DNA of 6,235 nucleotides, taken from contig JANXVK010000367.1 in assembly GCA_025351675.1 (NCBI GenBank), positions 1-6,235 of the forward strand, written 5' to 3'. Position 1 is the stretch's first letter. Each line of letters begins with the position of its first letter. Source of the DNA: Rhizobacter sp. Lineage in GTDB: Bacteria; Pseudomonadota; Gammaproteobacteria; Burkholderiales; Burkholderiaceae_C. A program made the translations under genes and the position numbers. Shown piece after piece: positions 1 through 6,235 of the stretch. Below the pieces are notes generated by a model. That model saw only the letters and a list, made by a program, of their open reading frames with translations, made no database searches and was not told where the DNA came from.

Positions 1-465
1 CCACACCAGCTCGGGCACGCTGCGCAGCAGGTTCAGCAGCAGGCGCGCGAGCTGCCGCGGCGCGACGCCGAAGCGGCCCGCGGCCGGCAACGCGAGCGCC
101 GCACCGACGAGTCCGGCGAGCAGCGTGCCGACAGCCGATACCGCCAGCGTCTGCAGCGCGGCCCAAGCCGTCTTGGCGAGGAAGGGCGCCGACACGTCGG
201 GCACGAAGAACTCGCCGGCGAATCTGGCACTGCTGCGCAGCGACTCGGCCGAGAACAGGCCGCCGAGATCAAGCTTGAGGTACACGAAGCTGGCGACGAC
301 CGCAGCGATCAGCGCCGCGCTGACGAGCACGCAGGTCAGGCACGGATCGGCCGCGCGCGCGCGTTCGGCGGTCGAGAGCGTGTCGGCATCCGATCGGGTG
401 CTCGATGGCGTGCCTTCGTGCTGCGCACTGCTGTATTCACCCTCGGGGCGGATCGGCGGGTTCAT
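1..465 (-). CDS. PhnE-like ABC transporter permease, second subunit (partial, C-terminus beyond left edge)
   Basis: This is an inner-membrane permease of the phosphonate-type (PhnE) ABC importer family. Only the first 155 residues are visible; the frame is still open at base 1. The N-terminus is an unusually long hydrophilic segment of about 40 residues, rich in Ser, Thr and charged residues. A hydrophobic helix follows at about 44-63, then another hydrophobic stretch at about 99-128. The visible part ends in RSVPELVW (148-155), matching RAIPEIVW in the neighbouring permease and typical of PhnE proteins just before the central helices. The ATG at 465 overlaps the stop of the upstream permease as ATGA, which implies translational coupling and supports this start; no other Met occurs in the N-terminal segment. 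It probably forms a heterodimeric membrane channel with permease 1. The substrate is inferred from context to be a selenium compound; family membership is confident, substrate is not. Confidence 0.85.
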   Translation of the reverse strand, partial: MNPPIRPEGEYSSAQHEGTPSSTRSDADTLSTAERARAADPCLTCVLVSAALIAAVVASFVYLKLDLGGLFSAESLRSSARFAGEFFVPDVSAPFLAKTAWAALQTLAVSAVGTLLAGLVGAALALPAAGRFGVAPRQLARLLLNLLRSVPELVW

Positions 466-1304
466 GCCAACAACCTGCGCAAGCCGGCGCTCAGTGCGTC
501 GGCGATCAGCACCAGCAGCAGGAACACCAGCAGGATGCTGCTGGCCTCGCCGCCGTTGAGCATCTTCATCGACTGGTCCATCAGCTGGCCCAGGCCGCCC
601 GCGCCGACGAAGCCCATCACCACCGAGGCGCGCACCGCGCACTCCCAACGGTACACGGTGTACGACGCGAGCTCCTGGGCCGCGCCCGGGATCAGCCCGT
701 AGCACAAGGCGGCGAGCCGCCCGCTGCCGGCCTCGAGCAGCGCGCGCGCGGGCCGCGTGTCGCTCGACTCGAGGATCTCGGCATACACCTTGCCGAGCAT
801 GCCGCCGTAGGTGATCGCGATGGCCAGCACGCCGGCCGCAGGCCCGAGGCCGAGTGCATGCACCAGCAGCAGCGCCCAGACGATCTCGGGGATTGCGCGC
901 AGGCCCATCAGGATGCTGCGCGCCGTGGTCCGGACGGCACGGCCGCGCCACAGCGCGTTGCCGGGGCCGATGCGCGAGATCGACAGCGCGCTCGTCGTCG
1001 CGAACGCCAGCGGCAGCGCGAGCAGGAGTGCCAGCGCAATGCCGGCGGTGGCCATCGCGAGGGTCTCGAGCGAGGCGCGCAGCAGCAGCCCGAGGAACTC
1101 GCCACCGGTCGCGGGCGGCAGGAAGCCGGCGAGAAAATCCGCCATCACCTTCAGGTTGCCGGCGTCGAACAGGGCCCAGGGCCTGAACTCGGCGAGCACC
1201 AGCAGCGGCCAGAGCAGCATGATGGCGATCAGCGTGCCGGTGGCCCGGCGCAGCGCGAGCGGGTCGCGCGTCGGCACGGCCAGCGATGCTGCCAGCGCGT
1301 TCAT
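462..1304 (-). CDS. PhnE-like ABC transporter permease, first subunit
   Basis: This is a complete inner-membrane permease of 280 residues, the usual size for the PhnE family. Hydrophobic helices are visible at about 22-40, 78-100, 130-150, 153-168 and 254-272. The cytoplasmic coupling (EAA-type) loop that contacts the ATPase is recognisable at about 188-208 ([16 protein letters not shown]). The PhnE-type signatures RAIPEIVW (136-143) and [20 protein letters not shown] (218-237) are present. I chose ATG 1304 because it overlaps the ATPase stop as ATGA and has GGGG shortly upstream; a GTG at 1310 would add two residues. Its own stop overlaps the next permease as ATGA. The tight coupling with the ATPase and the second permease indicates one transporter. 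Phosphonate is the classical substrate of the family, but here the gene lies downstream of senA and no phosphonate catabolism gene is visible, so a selenium substrate is more likely (inference). Confidence 0.9.
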   Translation of the reverse strand: MNALAASLAVPTRDPLALRRATGTLIAIMLLWPLLVLAEFRPWALFDAGNLKVMADFLAGFLPPATGGEFLGLLLRASLETLAMATAGIALALLLALPLAFATTSALSISRIGPGNALWRGRAVRTTARSILMGLRAIPEIVWALLLVHALGLGPAAGVLAIAITYGGMLGKVYAEILESSDTRPARALLEAGSGRLAALCYGLIPGAAQELASYTVYRWECAVRASVVMGFVGAGGLGQLMDQSMKMLNGGEASSILLVFLLLVLIADALSAGLRRLLA

Positions 1305-2125
1305 CGGCACCCCGGGCGCACCAACGGCAGCACGTTGTCGACCGCAGACGGCGCCACCGCCTCACCCTGCACCGGTAGCGCGGCGCCTTCGGCCGCGTAC
1401 AGCGCTTGCAGCATCGAGGTATCGACCCGCGCCGCGGGCAGGTCGAACACCAGCTCGCCAGCCCGCAGACCGACGATGCGCGGGAACCACTTCAATGCGA
1501 GATCGACCGCGTGTAGCGAGGCGACCAGCGTCGCACCCGATTGCGCCGACTGGGCGACGAGCTCGCCGATCGCCACGTCGGACAGCGACGGGTCGAGCGC
1601 CGAGACCGGCTCGTCGGCGAGCAGCAGTTGCGGCTGCTGGTACAGCGCGCGGGCGATGCCGACGCGCTGCAGCTCGCCGCCGGAAAGCCGGTCGCAGCGA
1701 TCGAATACGCGGTCCGCGAGGTCGAGCCGTGCGAGCGCCGCGCGGGCGCCGGCGATGTCCGAGGGGTAGGCCAGCGACAGCAGCGCACGCCGCGTCGACC
1801 AGGCGCCGAGCCGCCCCGCGAGTACCGCGGTGACGACGCGCAGCCGCGGCGGAATCGGCGGCGCTTGATGGATCATGCCGATGCGCGCACGCAGTTGCCG
1901 CAGCGCCCCACTGCCGGCCTGCCACGGGTTCACGGCCAGCACCTCGACCCGGCCTTCGCTCGGTCGCAGCGCGGCCGCGGCGATCCGCAGCAGGCTGGTC
2001 TTGCCGGCGCCCGACGGGCCGATGATCGCGACGCGCTCGCCCGCGCCGACCGCAAAGCTCACGCGCTGCAGCGCGCGGTGGCCGTTCGGATGGACGAGGC
2101 CGAGCCGGTCGAAGGACAGGCTCAT
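1301..2125 (-). CDS. PhnC-like ABC transporter ATP-binding protein
   Basis: This is the ATPase of the importer, 274 residues, which powers uptake from the cytoplasmic face. All nucleotide-binding motifs are intact: Walker A GPSGAGKT (36-43), Q-loop IHQ (85-87), ABC signature LSGGE (147-151), Walker B LLLADEP (167-173), D-loop SALD (175-178) and switch His205. The segment [18 protein letters not shown] (101-118), between Q-loop and signature, is typical of PhnC-type subunits. A tail of about 35 residues after the core domain (from about 240) has no recognised motif. It starts 22 bases after the stop of the binding-protein gene, and its stop overlaps the start of permease 1 as ATGA. Only a weak ribosome binding site is visible before ATG 2125. 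Function as the ATPase is near certain; the transported compound is inferred from neighbours. Confidence 0.93.
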   Translation of the reverse strand: MSLSFDRLGLVHPNGHRALQRVSFAVGAGERVAIIGPSGAGKTSLLRIAAAALRPSEGRVEVLAVNPWQAGSGALRQLRARIGMIHQAPPIPPRLRVVTAVLAGRLGAWSTRRALLSLAYPSDIAGARAALARLDLADRVFDRCDRLSGGELQRVGIARALYQQPQLLLADEPVSALDPSLSDVAIGELVAQSAQSGATLVASLHAVDLALKWFPRIVGLRAGELVFDLPAARVDTSMLQALYAAEGAALPVQGEAVAPSAVDNVLPLVRPGCR

Positions 2126-2147
2126 GTTGCCCGGGACCGCGTGAGTG

Positions 2148-3008
2148 TCACTTGATCAGGCCTGCCGACTTCGCCGCCGCCTCGATGCCGTCGTAGTTCG
2201 ACGCTTTGGTCGCGATGAATTTGCTCGCACGCTGCAGGTCCAGGATCTCCTTCATCGCGGGCTGGCTCGGGTCGAGCTTCAGGAACGCGTCGGTGAGCTT
2301 CATCGTCAGCGCGGCGTCGAGGCCGGGGCGCACGGTCCAGTTGTAGTCGTAGTACGGCGGCGTGGTCGCGAGCACGCGCACCTTGGCGGCGTTCGGGTTC
2401 GCGCTTTCGACCAGCTTGTCCCACACCGAGGCGTTCAGCACGCCGGCCTCGACACGGCCCGAGGCCACGAACGCGACGGTCGCGTCGTGGGCACCCGAGA
2501 ACGCCACGGCCTTGAAGTCGGTGTCTGGGTTGATGCCGGCCTTCATCAGGAAGAAGCGCGGCATCAGGTGGCCCGAGGTCGACGAGGGCGCGCCGAACGC
2601 GAAGTTCTTGCCCTTCAGATCGGCCAGGCTCTTGGCCGGGCTGTCGATCGGCACGATGAACCGGCTGGTGAACTTCTCGTCCTCTGCCCGCTGCACGATG
2701 GGCACCGCGCCGCCCTGGGTGCGGATCTTCGCCTGCACGAACGTGAAGCCACCCAGCCAAGCCAGGTCGATCTTGTTGCTGGCCAGGCCTTCGACGACGG
2801 CGGCGTAGTCGGTCACCGGCGTGAACTGCACGTCGAGCCCGGTCTCTTTCTTCAGGTAGTCGCCGAGCGGCTTGAACTTGCGCTGCAGTTCGGTCGGCGC
2901 CTCGTCGGGGATCGCGGAGACGCGCAGCACGGTGCTCTGGGCAAACGCGGCGCCGGCGCCGAGCAGCAGCGCCGCGGCGGCGAGGAGAGGGGTGATGAGT
3001 TTGTTCAT
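2148..3008 (-). CDS. PhnD-like periplasmic substrate-binding protein, putative selenium oxyanion (selenate) ABC transporter
   Basis: This is a secreted solute-binding protein of 286 residues that would deliver the substrate to the PhnC/PhnE-like membrane complex. A Sec signal peptide is clear: MNK, a Leu/Ala-rich core, and probable cleavage after AFA at 23. The mature protein has the PhnD-family pattern: SAIPDE (31-36), a [13 protein letters not shown] segment (81-93) where PhnD proteins line the pocket, and [10 protein letters not shown] (142-151), equivalent to the Ser/Thr loop that binds the phosphonate oxygens in PhnD. From memory, this form of the sequence resembles the PhnD-like subfamily that databases name putative selenate ABC transporter binding protein; that name rests mainly on gene context, not biochemistry. 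Its ATG (3008) follows the senA stop by 47 bases, with AAGAAG about 11 bases upstream. No lipobox cysteine is present. Phosphonate or phosphite binding cannot be excluded from sequence alone. Confidence 0.88.
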   Translation of the reverse strand: MNKLITPLLAAAALLLGAGAAFAQSTVLRVSAIPDEAPTELQRKFKPLGDYLKKETGLDVQFTPVTDYAAVVEGLASNKIDLAWLGGFTFVQAKIRTQGGAVPIVQRAEDEKFTSRFIVPIDSPAKSLADLKGKNFAFGAPSSTSGHLMPRFFLMKAGINPDTDFKAVAFSGAHDATVAFVASGRVEAGVLNASVWDKLVESANPNAAKVRVLATTPPYYDYNWTVRPGLDAALTMKLTDAFLKLDPSQPAMKEILDLQRASKFIATKASNYDGIEAAAKSAGLIK

Positions 3009-3055
3009 GGCGTGGACGGCTTCTTGATGAAAGAGTGTTCGACAGGGTACGGGGG

Positions 3056-4261
3056 TCAGTACCGCGCGGCGCTGCGGAAGCCCGCGAATATATCGGTGCG
3101 CTGCGGCTGGAAGAAGTTGCGGTAGCGCGCGTCGTGCAGCCGCGCGTGGGTGGCGAAGGCGCCGCCGCGCAGTTCGCGGTGATCGCCGAACCAGGGTTCG
3201 GAGTATTCGCGGTATCGACCGGGGGCGAAGCCGGGGTAGGGCGCGAAGGGGTCAGCCACCCACTCCCAGACGCTGTGGCCCCAATGGAGCTGCGGCGCGG
3301 CGACCTCCCATTCGGCGGCGCTCGGCAGGCGCCGGCCGGCCCATGCGCACCAGGCTTCGGCCTCGAAGGCGCTGACGTGCATCGCCGGTGCGTCCGGGTC
3401 GAGCGGCAGCCATCGATCGAACCAGCGCAGCTGCCATGCGCCGCGCGCGTCGCGCCGCCAGTGCTGGGGATGCGCAACCCCGGACCGTGCGCGCCACGCC
3501 CCGGCCGCGCCCGGCCACCAATGAGGGTCGTCGTAGCCGCCGGCCTCGACGAAGCGCGCGAAGGCGCCGGCGCTGACCGGCGCGTGGTCGATCTCGAAGT
3601 CGGCGAGCACGACGCCGCGCGCCGGCTGCTCGTTGTCGAACGCGAAGCCGCCCGCGGCCGGGCTCGCGCCGATGCAGCGCTCGCCGCCCGGTATCGCGAC
3701 CTGCGCATTCGCGGGCACGCGCGGCATCGCGAGACCCGCCGGCGCGGCGTAGCCCAGCGTCGAACGCAGCCAGCAGAAGGCCTCGGCGTGCATGTCCTCG
3801 TGGAACAGCGCCAGCCGGTGGCAGTAGAGCGCGTCGTCGTCGGCATCGTTGCCGCGCGGCAGCGCCTCGACGCAGGCTTCGAGCTGGTCGGCCAGCATGC
3901 GGGCGAGTTCGTCGCGGCTCGGCATCGGTGTGGTCCAGCGGGCCGCGTGGGCCAGCCGGGCCGAATCGAAGTGCGCGTCGGGCCCGGCGAAACGCGGCGC
4001 ATGGCGCGCCGCAGCGTGGCCGTCGGCCCGCCGCTCGTGCGGGCCGCGCAGCACCCAGAACTCGGCGAACCAGGCGAGGTGCGCGAGCTCCCACGCGATC
4101 GGGTTCACGCCGGGTTGCAGCGGCGGCTGCCATTGCGTGGCGCTCAGGTCGCCGACCCGCGCCCAGGTGTGCGCGCGGCTGTCGCGCAGCGCCGCGGCGA
4201 GATCATCGCCGGCCAGCCGGCGCGCGTCACCCGTGCCGGCGAGCCCGCGCGCGTCAGACAT
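3056..4261 (-). CDS. senA: Selenoneine synthase SenA (EgtB-like non-heme iron enzyme)
   Basis: SenA homologues use iron and O2 to join hercynine to a selenosugar, forming the C-Se bond that leads to selenoneine. The protein has 401 residues with the two-domain EgtB layout: an N-terminal DinB-like four-helix domain (about 15-170) and a C-terminal FGE-sulfatase-like domain (about 180-401). The three-His iron site is visible as His61 (in AWELAHLAWF) plus HEDMHAE with His154 and His158. C-terminal landmarks are RRLPSAAEWE (310-319), VWEWVADPF (331-339), LRGGAFATH (364-372) and RNFFQPQRTDIFAGFR (381-396). The frame is open for 93 more codons upstream, but ATG 4261 has GGAG five bases before it and gives a normal family length; an extension would run antisense through senB. 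Divergent senB and selD distinguish it from an ordinary ergothioneine synthase EgtB, the main alternative. It is first in an apparent operon with the ABC transporter. Confidence 0.9.
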   Translation of the reverse strand: MSDARGLAGTGDARRLAGDDLAAALRDSRAHTWARVGDLSATQWQPPLQPGVNPIAWELAHLAWFAEFWVLRGPHERRADGHAAARHAPRFAGPDAHFDSARLAHAARWTTPMPSRDELARMLADQLEACVEALPRGNDADDDALYCHRLALFHEDMHAEAFCWLRSTLGYAAPAGLAMPRVPANAQVAIPGGERCIGASPAAGGFAFDNEQPARGVVLADFEIDHAPVSAGAFARFVEAGGYDDPHWWPGAAGAWRARSGVAHPQHWRRDARGAWQLRWFDRWLPLDPDAPAMHVSAFEAEAWCAWAGRRLPSAAEWEVAAPQLHWGHSVWEWVADPFAPYPGFAPGRYREYSEPWFGDHRELRGGAFATHARLHDARYRNFFQPQRTDIFAGFRSAARY

Positions 4262-4276
4262 GCGCGCTCCGCCGGC
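4235..4276. repeat. Imperfect inverted repeat across the senA start codon
   Basis: GCCGGC at 4235-4240 is mirrored by GCCGGC at 4271-4276, and GCGCGC at 4247-4252 by GCGCGC at 4262-4267, leaving a nine-base loop (4253-4261) and a small asymmetric internal loop. In the senA transcript the hairpin would cover both the GGAG and the ATG. In DNA it could be a binding site between the divergent genes. These arms are themselves short GC palindromes, common in so GC-rich a genome, so it may be chance. Confidence 0.3.
4267..4270 (-). promoter_or_regulatory. Ribosome binding site of senA
   Basis: On the minus strand GGAG lies five bases before ATG 4261. It is a good Shine-Dalgarno match and decides the senA start in a frame that stays open much further upstream. 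Confidence 0.65.
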
Positions 4277-4292
4277 GTGGCAACATCGGCGC

Positions 4293-5273
4293 ATGAACGC
4301 CGAGCCCCATGTGTGCATCGTGTCGCCGGCCTTGGCCGATGCGAACAATGGCAACTGGCACACCGCCTCGCGCTGGGGCCGCTTCCTGGCCGGCATCGCG
4401 CAGGTGCGGATCGTGAAGCACTGGGACGGCACGCCCGCCGACGCGTTGATCGCACTGCATGCGCGCCGCTCGGCCGACTCGATCGCGCGCTTCCGCAGCG
4501 CGAACGCGCAGGCGCCGCTGGCGCTGGTGATGACCGGCACCGATCTCTATCGCGACCTCGACACCGATCTCGACGCTCAGCATGCCGTGGAGTGTGCCAG
4601 TCACATCGTGGTGCTGCAGGACGAGGGCTTGCACGCGCTGCCGACCGCGGCGCGGGCCCGGGCCCGCAGCATCGTGCAATCGGCCTCGCGGCTGGTGCGT
4701 CGCGACGCGGCGACCGGCCACGTCGGCCTCGTCGCCGTCGGTCACCTGCGCGACGAAAAAGACCCGCTCACGCTGATGGCCGCGGCGCGCCAATTGCCGC
4801 ACGCCACGCCGATCCGTATCCACCACGTCGGCGAGGCGCTCGATCCGGCACTCGGCGCCGAGGCCCGGCGCACGATGCAGGCGTGCCCTGCCTACCGCTG
4901 GCTCGGCGGGCTTGACGCGCGCGCGGCACGCCGCTGGATCGCGCGTTCGCGCGCACTCGTCCACATGAGCCGGATGGAGGGCGGCGCCAACGTCGTGATC
5001 GAAGCCGTGCGCTCGCAGGTGCCGGTGCTGGCGAGCCGGATCGATGGCAACGTCGGCCTGCTCGGCAGCGGCTACGGCGGCTACTTCCCGGTCGGCGACG
5101 CGGCGGCACTGGCCGCGCTGATGCAGCGCTTCGCCGCGGACGCGCCGTTCGCGCGCGGTCTTGCGGCGCAGTGCAGCGAACGCGAGCCGTGTTTCGCGCC
5201 GGCCGAGGAGGCGCGCGCGGTGCGTGCCTTGCTGACCGAGATGCTCGGCCGCGCAGGCTCTGCGCGCGGCTGA
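4293..5273 (+). CDS. senB: Selenosugar synthase SenB (GT4-type glycosyltransferase)
   Basis: SenB homologues use selenophosphate and a UDP-sugar (UDP-GlcNAc in the characterised case) to make a 1-selenosugar, the selenium donor for SenA. The protein has 326 residues and a GT-B layout. The N-terminal Rossmann half contains VCIVSPALAD (7-16), a Gly/Asn loop ANNGNWHTASRWGR (17-30) and MTGTDLYRD (80-88). The C-terminal half has VGHLRDEKDP (149-158), the usual GT4 motif opening the donor domain, and a GT4 E-x7-E motif, Glu229 to Glu237 in EGGANVVIE. SRIDGNVGLLG (248-258) is near the end of the donor site. ATG 4293 has no strong ribosome binding site; an in-frame ATG at 4260 would add 11 residues and overlap the senA ATG. 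I prefer 4293 because the first beta strand then begins at about residue 6. No signal peptide or membrane helix is visible, so it is probably cytoplasmic. It precedes selD by 39 bases. The neighbours make selenosugar synthesis much likelier than a generic glycosyltransferase. Confidence 0.88.
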   Translation: MNAEPHVCIVSPALADANNGNWHTASRWGRFLAGIAQVRIVKHWDGTPADALIALHARRSADSIARFRSANAQAPLALVMTGTDLYRDLDTDLDAQHAVECASHIVVLQDEGLHALPTAARARARSIVQSASRLVRRDAATGHVGLVAVGHLRDEKDPLTLMAAARQLPHATPIRIHHVGEALDPALGAEARRTMQACPAYRWLGGLDARAARRWIARSRALVHMSRMEGGANVVIEAVRSQVPVLASRIDGNVGLLGSGYGGYFPVGDAAALAALMQRFAADAPFARGLAAQCSEREPCFAPAEEARAVRALLTEMLGRAGSARG

Positions 5274-5312
5274 CACAATCATCGCTTCACCGCTCCGAAC
5301 GGACCCCGCGCC

Positions 5313-6235
5313 ATGAACTCACCGAACGCTCCCGCCGCCCTGCGGCTGACCAGTTTCTCGCACGGCGGCGGCTGCGGCTGCAAGATCGCACCGGCGGTGC
5401 TGTCCGAGATCCTGAAGAACAGCGGCGGCGGGCTGATCCCGAAAGAGCTGATGGTCGGCATCGAGACCGCCGACGACGCCGCCGTGTACCGCCTGAACGA
5501 CGAGCAGGCGCTGATCGCGACCACCGATTTCTTCATGCCGATCGTCGACGACCCGTACGACTTCGGTCGCATCGCCGCGACCAACGCGATCAGCGACGTC
5601 TACGCGATGGGCGGCACGCCGATCATGGCGCTGGCGCTGGTGGCGATGCCGGTGAACCAGCTGCCGCTGGAGGCCATCGGCCAGATCATCAAGGGCGGCG
5701 AGGCGATGTGCCGCGAGGCCGGCATCCCGATCGCAGGCGGGCACACGATCGACTCGGTCGAGCCGATCTACGGTCTCGTGGTGTTGGGCCTGGTGCACCC
5801 GGACCGCGTGCGCCGCAACGCCGACGCGAAGCCGGGCGACGTGCTGATCCTCGGCAAGCCGATCGGCGTGGGCGTGCTCTCCGCCGCGCTGAAGAAGGAG
5901 AAGCTCGACGCCGCCGGCTACGCGCAACTCGTCAAGACCGCGACGATGCTGAACAAGCCGGGCATCGCGTTCGCTGCGATGCCGGGCGTGCACGCGCTGA
6001 CCGACGTGACCGGCTTCGGCTTGGCGGGTCACACGCTGGAGCTGGCGCGCGGCGCCGGCGTCACGGCGGTGATCGAATGGGCCAAGGTGCCGATGCTGCC
6101 GGGTGTGGCGGCGATGGCCGCCGACGGCTTTGTCACCGGCGCATCGGGCCGCAACTGGGACGGCTACGGTGCGGAGGTCTCGCTGGCTCCCGGGCTGCCG
6201 GCGACCGCGCGTGACCTGCTCGCCGACCCGCAGAC
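5313..6235 (+). CDS. selD: Selenophosphate synthetase (selenide, water dikinase) SelD/SenC, partial at right edge
   Basis: The enzyme makes selenophosphate from selenide and ATP, the activated selenium used by SenB and, where present, by selenocysteine or selenouridine synthesis. About 307 codons are visible and the frame is open at the edge; against E. coli SelD (347 residues) roughly the last 40 residues are missing. The catalytic loop SHGGGCGCK (16-24) places Cys21 and Lys24 at the positions of E. coli Cys17 and Lys20. Metal and ATP residues are intact: ADDAAV (53-58), TTDFFMPIVDD (70-80), TNAISDVYAMGG (90-101), AGGHTID (141-147) and DVTGFGLAGH (231-240, with Asp231). The catalytic residue is Cys (TGC), not selenocysteine. 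It follows senB by 39 bases on the same strand, with GGAC about eight to nine bases before the ATG, so co-transcription with senB is likely. This position corresponds to senC in described sen clusters; it may also be the cell's only SelD. Confidence 0.96.
   Translation, partial: MNSPNAPAALRLTSFSHGGGCGCKIAPAVLSEILKNSGGGLIPKELMVGIETADDAAVYRLNDEQALIATTDFFMPIVDDPYDFGRIAATNAISDVYAMGGTPIMALALVAMPVNQLPLEAIGQIIKGGEAMCREAGIPIAGGHTIDSVEPIYGLVVLGLVHPDRVRRNADAKPGDVLILGKPIGVGVLSAALKKEKLDAAGYAQLVKTATMLNKPGIAFAAMPGVHALTDVTGFGLAGHTLELARGAGVTAVIEWAKVPMLPGVAAMAADGFVTGASGRNWDGYGAEVSLAPGLPATARDLLADPQ

Noticed and set aside
405..1769. Long plus-strand open frames opposite the transporter genes (405-1769, 811-1833, 2145-3125)
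   Set aside because: Composition is dominated by Arg, Ala, Gln and His with no recognisable domain. They mirror well-supported minus-strand genes and result from the high GC content.
1..3008. Ordinary phosphonate transporter phnCDE belonging to a C-P lyase or phosphonatase locus
   Set aside because: No phosphonate catabolic gene is visible and the genes follow senA closely on the same strand. Substrate remains unproven.
2122..4002. A 626-codon minus-strand frame spanning the binding protein and much of senA
   Set aside because: It overlaps two genes with complete motif sets in another frame and reads as low-complexity Arg/Ala/Pro sequence.
3056..4261. Ergothioneine synthase EgtB instead of SenA
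   Set aside because: The fold and iron site fit both, but the adjacent senB and selD genes, the absence of egtD/egtC/egtE neighbours and the C-terminal motif favour SenA. Kept as the alternative in the annotation.
4262..4540. A 93-codon upstream extension of the senA frame, antisense to the start of senB
   Set aside because: The extension lacks family features, is rich in Arg, Ala and Cys as expected of a shadow frame, and would make the protein too long. The GGAG-preceded ATG at 4261 gives the normal length.
3035..4915. A 626-codon plus-strand frame across senA and into senB
   Set aside because: No domain or motif is visible, and it conflicts with the senA coding strand and the senB frame, both of which carry complete family motifs.
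5274..5312. Possible separate selD promoter, CACAAT at 5274-5279
   Set aside because: Only four of six bases match a -10 element and no acceptable -35 lies 16-18 bases upstream. The short gap suits read-through from senB.
5373..5384. Possible selenocysteine (TGA) in the catalytic loop of SelD
   Set aside because: The codon at Cys21 is TGC and the next Cys is also TGC. There is no in-frame TGA in the visible gene.

Overview
The window is very GC-rich, with tightly packed genes on both strands and long antisense open frames, as expected of a high-GC proteobacterium. The gene content best fits a betaproteobacterium of the Burkholderiales type (inference; there is no rRNA or other phylogenetic marker here). 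No RNA genes, mobile elements, CRISPR arrays or clear terminators were seen, and no stretch over 300 bases lacks a gene.

The locus reads as a selenium-metabolism island built around selenoneine biosynthesis. It has two divergent arms that meet at about 4262-4292. The right arm (plus strand) holds a GT4-type glycosyltransferase matching the selenosugar synthase SenB (4293-5273), then a selenophosphate synthetase SelD/SenC (5313 to beyond the right edge). The left arm (minus strand) starts with an EgtB-like non-heme iron enzyme matching selenoneine synthase SenA (4261 down to 3056). After 47 bases it continues into a complete PhnD-like periplasmic binding protein (3008-2148), a PhnC-like ATPase (2125-1301), a PhnE-like permease (1304-462) and a second PhnE-like permease (465 to beyond the left edge). 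The permease junctions are ATGA stop/start overlaps, so the left arm looks like one operon: senA, binding protein, ATPase, permease 1, permease 2.

Proposed working model: the ABC importer brings a selenium oxyanion or related compound into the cell. After reduction to selenide, SelD/SenC makes selenophosphate with ATP. SenB joins the selenium to a sugar from a UDP-sugar donor to give a 1-selenosugar. SenA couples the selenosugar to hercynine at an iron centre, leading to selenoneine. The SenABC chemistry is established for homologues. The transporter's substrate is inferred from gene context and from its resemblance to a PhnD-like subfamily labelled putative selenate-binding. No hercynine-forming EgtD is present in the window, so hercynine must come from elsewhere.
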